61,769 nt of DNA from a beta proteobacterium AAP51 (GTDB taxonomy: Bacteria > Pseudomonadota > Gammaproteobacteria > Burkholderiales > Burkholderiaceae_C): assembly GCA_001295905.1 (NCBI GenBank), contig LJHT01000002.1, positions 1 to 61,769 on the forward strand, in the 5' to 3' direction. How positions within the stretch are numbered: the first letter of the stretch is position 1; every line of letters begins with the position of its first letter. A program made the translations under genes and the position numbers. This document shows, piece by piece, positions 57,139 to 61,769 of the stretch. Under the pieces are notes generated by a model. That model searched no databases. It was not told the DNA's origin and saw nothing but the letters and a program-made list of their open reading frames with translations.

Positions 57139-57185
57139 GACATACGCTCCGTATGTCATTCTAGGCGATTCATACGAGCCGTATG
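57139..57185. promoter_or_regulatory. Two TetR operator-like palindromes between MATE and tetR genes
   Basis: GACATACG-CTC-CGTATGTC at 57139-57157 and CATACG-AGC-CGTATG at 57171-57185. They share the CATACG-N3-CGTATG core at a 30-bp spacing. The second overlaps the ATG of the regulator gene (57183). They probably bind the divergent TetR protein. Confidence 0.75.
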
Positions 57186-57809
57186 TCAAACATCCGAATC
57201 ACCCGTGCCGAGGCGGCGCAAGCCACGACCGAGCGATTGATCGCTGTGGCGCACCTGGCTTTTGCCGAGCACGGCTTTGCCGAGGTCTCGCTGGATGCGC
57301 TGGCGGCCCAGGCAGGGGTCACGCGCGGCGCGCTGCACCATCATTTCGGCAACAAGGCGGGCTTGTTCGAGGCGGTCCTGCGGCGCATCGACGCAGAGAT
57401 CGGCGCCGAGATGCAGGCCCTCTGGGCCCGCACACCCGATGCCTGGGAAGGCTTCCGGGCCTGCTTCCACGTCTACCTCGACGCGGTGCTGCGCCCCGAC
57501 CGCAGCCGCATCCTCTTCCAGGACGCGCCGGCCGTGCTGGGCATGAAGGCGGTCGACATCCTGTTGGAGTCGGGCTTCGGCGAAATGCTGGCCGACCTGC
57601 AGGGCTTCATCGACAGCCGCCGGATCAGCGCCCCCGATGCCGAGGCGCTGGCGCACCTGCTGAACGGCGCGACCATCAACCTCGCGTTCTGGGCCGCCGA
57701 GGGGGAAGCCGGCGAGGGCCGGCGTGAACGCGCCCATGCGACGCTGGCAGCGCTTTTTGACGCACTCACGCGCGCGCACGCGGGCGGCCGGAGATCGAAG
57801 GCCGCCTGA
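57183..57809 (+). CDS. TetR family transcriptional regulator
   Basis: A 208-residue regulator with the N-terminal HTH (LIAVAHLAFAEHGFAEVSLDALAAQAGVTRGALHHHFGNKAGLFEAVL). The C-terminal ligand-binding domain is helical. It probably represses the divergent MATE gene and itself through the shared palindromes. Confidence 0.93.
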   Translation: MSNIRITRAEAAQATTERLIAVAHLAFAEHGFAEVSLDALAAQAGVTRGALHHHFGNKAGLFEAVLRRIDAEIGAEMQALWARTPDAWEGFRACFHVYLDAVLRPDRSRILFQDAPAVLGMKAVDILLESGFGEMLADLQGFIDSRRISAPDAEALAHLLNGATINLAFWAAEGEAGEGRRERAHATLAALFDALTRAHAGGRRSKAA

Positions 57810-57812
57810 CCC

Positions 57813-58223
57813 TCAGGGCAGCAAGCGATGCGCCAGCGTCACCACTTCCACCACCGCCGGTTCACCCTGCTGGTAGAGCGCCAGCCATTGTGCGAAGCCT
57901 TCATCGCTCAAGGGCTGCGTCAGGGCTGGCAGGGCGGCGGGCAGGGCCTGAAGCGCAGCCTGCAGCGTGGCGGCGTCGGGCGGGTCGGCCGGGGCGAGGC
58001 TGTCCAGACCCTCCAGCATGCCCAGGTCGAGGTCGGCCAGGTTCAATGAAGGAAGGGCTGGCGCGCCTGGCGCTGCAACCGGTGCGGCCGGTGCCGCCGG
58101 TGCGGCCATGGCGTCTTCAGCCGCCCAGCGGGCGCTGTCTTGCTGCAGCGCTGCCTGCAGCAGGCGCGCGGCGTTCTGGCACAGCTGGCGCTGCAGCTCG
58201 GGGTCTGCGAGCGGCGGGCTCAC
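57813..58223 (-). CDS. Hypothetical protein, lipase partner
   Basis: A 136-residue acidic, Ala/Leu/Pro-rich protein with no signal peptide. It overlaps the lipase gene stop by 4 nt (ATGA), so it is translationally coupled to it. Could be a chaperone or cognate immunity protein; no family recognised. Confidence 0.6.
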   Translation of the reverse strand: MSPPLADPELQRQLCQNAARLLQAALQQDSARWAAEDAMAAPAAPAAPVAAPGAPALPSLNLADLDLGMLEGLDSLAPADPPDAATLQAALQALPAALPALTQPLSDEGFAQWLALYQQGEPAVVEVVTLAHRLLP

Positions 58224-59533
58224 AGCGGCATGGCCTGGGCCAGCGCCCAGGTGCCGGCCAGCACCAGCGGCATGGCGCGCAGACCACGCTGTGCGGTGGC
58301 CAGAGCCAGCTGGCCCAGTTGCTTCAGCCGGGCCAGCATCACGCCCAGGATGGCGCGCAGGATGCTGGCGGTGAAGTCAGCGCCCGCCTTGATCGTGATG
58401 CCTGCCCAGGCTGCGGCGTGGCGCAGCAGGGTGAAGACGCGGCCCACGAGCATGCCGGTGCGGTACAGCCCCGTCACCAGCAATTCGGCGATGAGGTCCG
58501 TGGCCGTCAGGCCCAGGATCAAGGACGTGCTCACGCCCTTCAGCGCATGCGAGAACAGCTTGAACAGCAGGCCCAGCGTGCGTGCCGAGGCGTATTGCAC
58601 CCAGCCCGGGTTGTTGTCTTCGTGCAGCAACCAGCGCGCAAGCACCGCATTGTCGTGGTCCACCTGGGCCGACAGGGCATGGGCGTCCGACCACCACATG
58701 TCGGCCCCGCCCACCGAGGTGATGTACTGCATCATGTCGTGGTTGGCCGTGCTGAACAGCGAACCCGTGGGCGAAGGCACCGTCATGAAGTTCGGATGGC
58801 TGGGCGTGGGGTTCAGGTGGATGTAGGGAAAGGGACCCACCAGCGAGATGGGGTCGAGGTCGTGGGCCACGCGGAAGATGTTGTCCTGCCCCATGGCCTG
58901 CTGCATGGCGGCGTAGGCGCCCAAGGCGCCCACGCGCGGGCTGCCGAAGGTGTACAGCTTCACCGCCTTGCCGCGCTGCGCGTAATGCGCCGCCACCAGC
59001 GTGGCCACGGCGCCGCCCAGGCTGTGGCCCACGCAGTGCACCACGTCGGCATCCATCGCGAGCCGGTCGCCGTCGCGCCCCAGGTTGGCCTGCACGCTGT
59101 CGTAGGTGGTCTTGAAGCCGCGGTGCACGAGGCCATAGCCGCCGAAGCCCGTCATGCTGGCGCGGGCGTCGGTGAGCAGGTCGGGTGCACCCAGTTCGGG
59201 CCGCGTGCCGCGCGTGGCGATGATGGCGTGGCGGCGCGGGCCTTCGTTGTAGCGCAGCAGGTAGCCGAAGCCCGACTGCGTGCCAAAGCCCGTGGTGCCT
59301 TCGAACACCGGGCCGAGCTTGGCGCCGCCCAACGCGGTGCCCTTCAGCGTGGGGTTGTGCTTCGTGGGCTCGGCCCGGCCTGCGTCGCCGGCGCCCAGCA
59401 CGCGGTTGTGCACCACGTGGCGGCTTTCGACATCGGCCGTGGGCTTGGCGTTGATCCAGTCCTTCAGCGTGAAGTAGGCGTTGGTGGCGATGTAGGACGC
59501 CTCCATCGGCGTCAGCGTGCCATTGACGGGCAT
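58220..59533 (-). CDS. Class 3 (alpha/beta-hydrolase) lipase
   Basis: A 437-residue lipase. The nucleophile elbow CVGHSLGGAVATLVAAHYA and YTFGSPRVG fit Lipase_3; HDLDPI provides a further conserved segment. No signal peptide. The C-terminal ~100 residues are hydrophobic-helical (SLILGLTATDLIAELLV...), unlike secreted lipases and similar to toxin-type lipases. Upstream is a lipoprotein gene and downstream the small coupled gene. Confidence 0.85.
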   Translation of the reverse strand: MPVNGTLTPMEASYIATNAYFTLKDWINAKPTADVESRHVVHNRVLGAGDAGRAEPTKHNPTLKGTALGGAKLGPVFEGTTGFGTQSGFGYLLRYNEGPRRHAIIATRGTRPELGAPDLLTDARASMTGFGGYGLVHRGFKTTYDSVQANLGRDGDRLAMDADVVHCVGHSLGGAVATLVAAHYAQRGKAVKLYTFGSPRVGALGAYAAMQQAMGQDNIFRVAHDLDPISLVGPFPYIHLNPTPSHPNFMTVPSPTGSLFSTANHDMMQYITSVGGADMWWSDAHALSAQVDHDNAVLARWLLHEDNNPGWVQYASARTLGLLFKLFSHALKGVSTSLILGLTATDLIAELLVTGLYRTGMLVGRVFTLLRHAAAWAGITIKAGADFTASILRAILGVMLARLKQLGQLALATAQRGLRAMPLVLAGTWALAQAMPL

Positions 59534-59590
59534 GAGCAGTCACTCCCTGGTTGTGTTCGCACCGATGCTAGAGCGGCGCGCAGCCGCAGC

Positions 59591-60670
59591 CTAAAGCACA
59601 CGCGCCAGGTTCAGTGACCAGCGGTAAGTGACTGGACGGCCTCGTTCTCGGGGGTCGATGGTTTCCAGGTGCAACACCGCGCCGTTCATCACCCAGCGCG
59701 TGATGTTGCCCTTGTCCACGGCCAGCTTCAGCAGGGCCAGACCCTGGGGGTGCCGGGGCGAGAACAGCACGAGGTGGTCGTAGCGGTTGATGTAGACCTC
59801 GGCCGCCAGCCGCACGGGGTCGGTGTGGAACAGCACCAGGGCGGCTTCGGGGCCGGCCGGCAGCACGTCGACGAAGCGCGGTGGCAAGCCCGCCAGCGGG
59901 TTGGCCTCGATGCGATCGGCCAGGCGCCTGAACACCTGGGCGCGCAGGTCATAGACATAGAGCCCGTGCCGTGCGGCCGGCCGGGTGTAGTACAGCGGCA
60001 CGAGCAGCTGCTGTTGCGGCAGGCAGCGCACATCTTGCGCGCGGTAGCTGCTCCAACTGCCCTGCTCGGGGTCGAGGGGCGATGTGCGCTGGCGTTGCGT
60101 CTTCAGCGCGCTGGCATCGGCCAGTTCCCACACTTCCAGGCGCACCGCGCCTTCGCGGCGGTTGAGCAGCAGCAGCGGGGTCTGGCCGGGCAGGTTGTCG
60201 ATGCGCCAGGCCTGCTGCGTCTGGCCCGGCAGCGCCTGCTCGGCCCGTTGCAGCGCCGGTGGCTGGCCTTCCACGGCCAGCAGACTGCAGCGGCCCCAAG
60301 CGGGCGCAGCGGCCGTCGGCAGCTCGGCGGGAAAGCGGGTTTCGGCAACCAGGCTTGCACCGGTCTCGGCAGCCACGGTAGTGACCAGGGCGCTGCCGCC
60401 CTTGTCTTTGAACAGGCCAAACATGCCAGCGCTCCTGTGGGGGTCTGCACCGCCGGCATCGCAAGCGGCCAGGCCTATGGCCAAGCCGAGCACCAGGTGC
60501 CAGGCAGCCCTGCAAGCGGGCCCTGGCCGCGCCGGGGTCGCGTGCCGCGCTTCCAGCGCGCGGGGCGCGGGTCGGGTGGGTTCGGGCAGCGGCTGGCCAG
60601 CAGGCAACACGGCGGCGGGTGGGTGGGGGTGCAGGGTGCCAGGAAGGCTAACACGCACCACACCCCACAC
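59591..60670 (-). CDS. Probable lipoprotein
   Basis: A 359-residue frame. AWHLVLGLAIGLAACDAGG, about 55 residues in, looks like a lipoprotein signal with lipobox LAAC, so the real N-terminus is probably shorter than the longest frame; no ATG fits well before it. An ATG at about 60424 (MFGLFKDKGGSALV) would give a cytosolic form without signal. The mature part is unassigned (YINRYDHLVLFSPRHPQG...). It lies upstream of the lipase. Confidence 0.55.
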   Translation of the reverse strand: MWGVVRVSLPGTLHPHPPAAVLPAGQPLPEPTRPAPRALEARHATPARPGPACRAAWHLVLGLAIGLAACDAGGADPHRSAGMFGLFKDKGGSALVTTVAAETGASLVAETRFPAELPTAAAPAWGRCSLLAVEGQPPALQRAEQALPGQTQQAWRIDNLPGQTPLLLLNRREGAVRLEVWELADASALKTQRQRTSPLDPEQGSWSSYRAQDVRCLPQQQLLVPLYYTRPAARHGLYVYDLRAQVFRRLADRIEANPLAGLPPRFVDVLPAGPEAALVLFHTDPVRLAAEVYINRYDHLVLFSPRHPQGLALLKLAVDKGNITRWVMNGAVLHLETIDPRERGRPVTYRWSLNLARVL

Positions 60671-60711
60671 CGCCGCCGCCGGGCCAGGCGCCGCTCAGCG
60701 CAGCGCGGCTG

Positions 60712-61769
60712 TCAAGGGCAGGTCAGCCTGGCCATGCCCTTGCCCGCACCGGCCACCGCCGGCAGCCGCTGCTTCACGCAGGCCGGCGGGTCCACCGTGT
60801 ACGCATACGGTATGCCGATGGGGAAGTTGCTGGTGCTCACCCAGTCGGTGGCGTCACGCGACGGCGACGAACCGCTGGGCACCCAGGTGATGCCGTAGGT
60901 GGCGAAATCGGCCGGGCTGCGCACGTTGTTGTTGCGCAGTTCCCAGAAGCCGATGGACGAGCTGTCGCGCGAGGTCACCGGGTTCTGCGCGTTCTCGAAC
61001 CAGTTGCCCTCGATCAGCGAGAAGCCGCCCATGCGGATGTTCGCGCCCGAGGTCCTCACGCCGCTGTACAGGTTGTTGTAGAGGTGCGTGTAGCCCCCGC
61101 GCTGCAGGGGCAGGCGGGAGGTCACGTCCTTGTAGTAGTTGTGGTGGTAGGTGATGTAGCGCGCGCTGCTGTCGCTGTCGCTCGAACCGATGAGCCCCAC
61201 CTTCTGGTGGTTGTGGATGTGGTTGTACGAATAGGTGATGTGGTGGGCACCGGCCTTGTTGTCGATGAGGCCGTCGAACTCGAGGTCGCCCGCACCTGAA
61301 CACTCCTGCAGGCTGCTGAACAGCGTGTTGTGGTGAACCCAGATGTAGCCCGGGAACGCACCGCCCTGGCCTTCGATGCCGATGGCGTCTATCGACCCCG
61401 GCAGCAGGCCGATGGTCATGTTGCGGATGATGATGTTCGTCGCCCCGCCCTTGATGGCCAGGCCGAAGTTCGCGCCCGAGCCGTCGGCACCTTCGATGGT
61501 GATGTTGCTCTTGTTCTTGATCTCCACGATGGCGCCCTTGGGCGCCCGCCACTGCGTGCAGGGGTCGGTGATGGCGGCGAAGTTGAAGGTGCCGGTGTAG
61601 CGCAGCGTGAGGCCGCCGTTGCCGGTGTAGGCATTGATGGCTGCCTGCATGGCGGCTGCCGTGCTGACGTTCACCACCGCGCTGCTGCCGCCGCCGGTGA
61701 CGATGCCGGCAAAGCCGCCGCTGGCGCCGCCGGCCCCTGAGGGAGGTGGGGGCGGAGGCGGGGGCGGGG
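60712..61769 (-). CDS. Polysaccharide lyase family 1 pectate lyase, 5' end beyond window
   Basis: The parallel beta-helix body is visible: IKNKSNITIEGADGSGANFG, IIIRNMTIG, YIWVHHNTLFS, GLIDNKAGAHHITYSYNHIHNHQKVGLIG and RLPLQRGG (catalytic Arg region). The frame has no stop upstream of the GTG at 61677 and continues through a proline-rich linker (PPPPPPPPPSGAGGASG) to the window edge, so the gene is partial and the protein has an N-terminal region not seen here. Probably secreted. Confidence 0.88.
   Translation of the reverse strand, partial: PPPPPPPPPSGAGGASGGFAGIVTGGGSSAVVNVSTAAAMQAAINAYTGNGGLTLRYTGTFNFAAITDPCTQWRAPKGAIVEIKNKSNITIEGADGSGANFGLAIKGGATNIIIRNMTIGLLPGSIDAIGIEGQGGAFPGYIWVHHNTLFSSLQECSGAGDLEFDGLIDNKAGAHHITYSYNHIHNHQKVGLIGSSDSDSSARYITYHHNYYKDVTSRLPLQRGGYTHLYNNLYSGVRTSGANIRMGGFSLIEGNWFENAQNPVTSRDSSSIGFWELRNNNVRSPADFATYGITWVPSGSSPSRDATDWVSTSNFPIGIPYAYTVDPPACVKQRLPAVAGAGKGMARLTCP

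Overview
The window is a high-GC chromosomal segment of a betaproteobacterium, most likely order Burkholderiales (Rubrivivax/Leptothrix-like group). The short HisZ-dependent HisG, the bolA-hisG-hisDC-hisB-hisH-hisA-hisF order, a PEP-CTERM protein, the coaD/ferredoxin/pth/ctc/prs/tRNA-Gln/ispE/lolB run and the rapZ/recN/nadK/hrcA block all fit. This is recognition from protein sequence, not a database result.

Layout. (1) 1-24430 is core chromosome: histidine biosynthesis with HisD and HisC fused in one frame, and a CHRD/PEP-CTERM gene wedged antisense between hisA and hisF; then rsmD, coaD, a ferredoxin, pth, ctc, prs, tRNA-Gln, ispE, lolB, a TPR protein, mutM, a dynamin-like GTPase, mutY, a LON-domain protein, rapZ, recN, nadK and hrcA. 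(2) About 24462-55492 is an integrated element of about 31 kb. (3) 55529-61769 is chromosome again: a MATE exporter with a divergent TetR regulator, a lipase cassette, a lipoprotein and a pectate lyase cut by the right edge.

The element is the main interest. It sits in the anticodon loop of a CAU-anticodon tRNA gene (tRNA-Ile2 type) and cuts it in two: the 5' half is at 24432-24468 and the 3' half 31 kb away at 55489-55528. Neither junction rebuilds the tRNA. Just inside the left end, at 24917-25198, the element carries its own complete copy of the same tRNA. That copy is interrupted between CAT and AA of the anticodon loop by a 205-nt self-splicing-type group I intron closely resembling the intron of Azoarcus tRNA-Ile(CAU). 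The intron sits inside the 7-bp segment the integrase uses as its crossover core. The sequence therefore suggests a destroy-and-replace system: the element inactivates the host tRNA, supplies an intron-bearing substitute, and the intron keeps the substitute from being a target. The integrase gene (53723-55219) abuts the right junction, and repeated TTGGCAC sites lie beside both junctions.

The cargo includes an XRE-HTH/tyrosine-recombinase protein with a truncated paralogue; a probable single-strand DNA phosphorothioation system of Ssp type (DUF4007 protein, large ATPase, PAPS-reductase-like protein) in one operon with a GIY-YIG protein and a DGQHR/DndB-like protein, facing a convergent GHKL-ATPase/PD-(D/E)XK protein as possible effectors; an AlpA-like and a TrfA-like replication gene pair; an H-NS-like protein; a HEPN/OST-HTH protein; and many small genes of unknown function. 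Cysteine desulfurase (SspA) and SspE were not found in the window. Hypothetical starts were chosen from visible ribosome-binding sites or overlaps and remain predictions.
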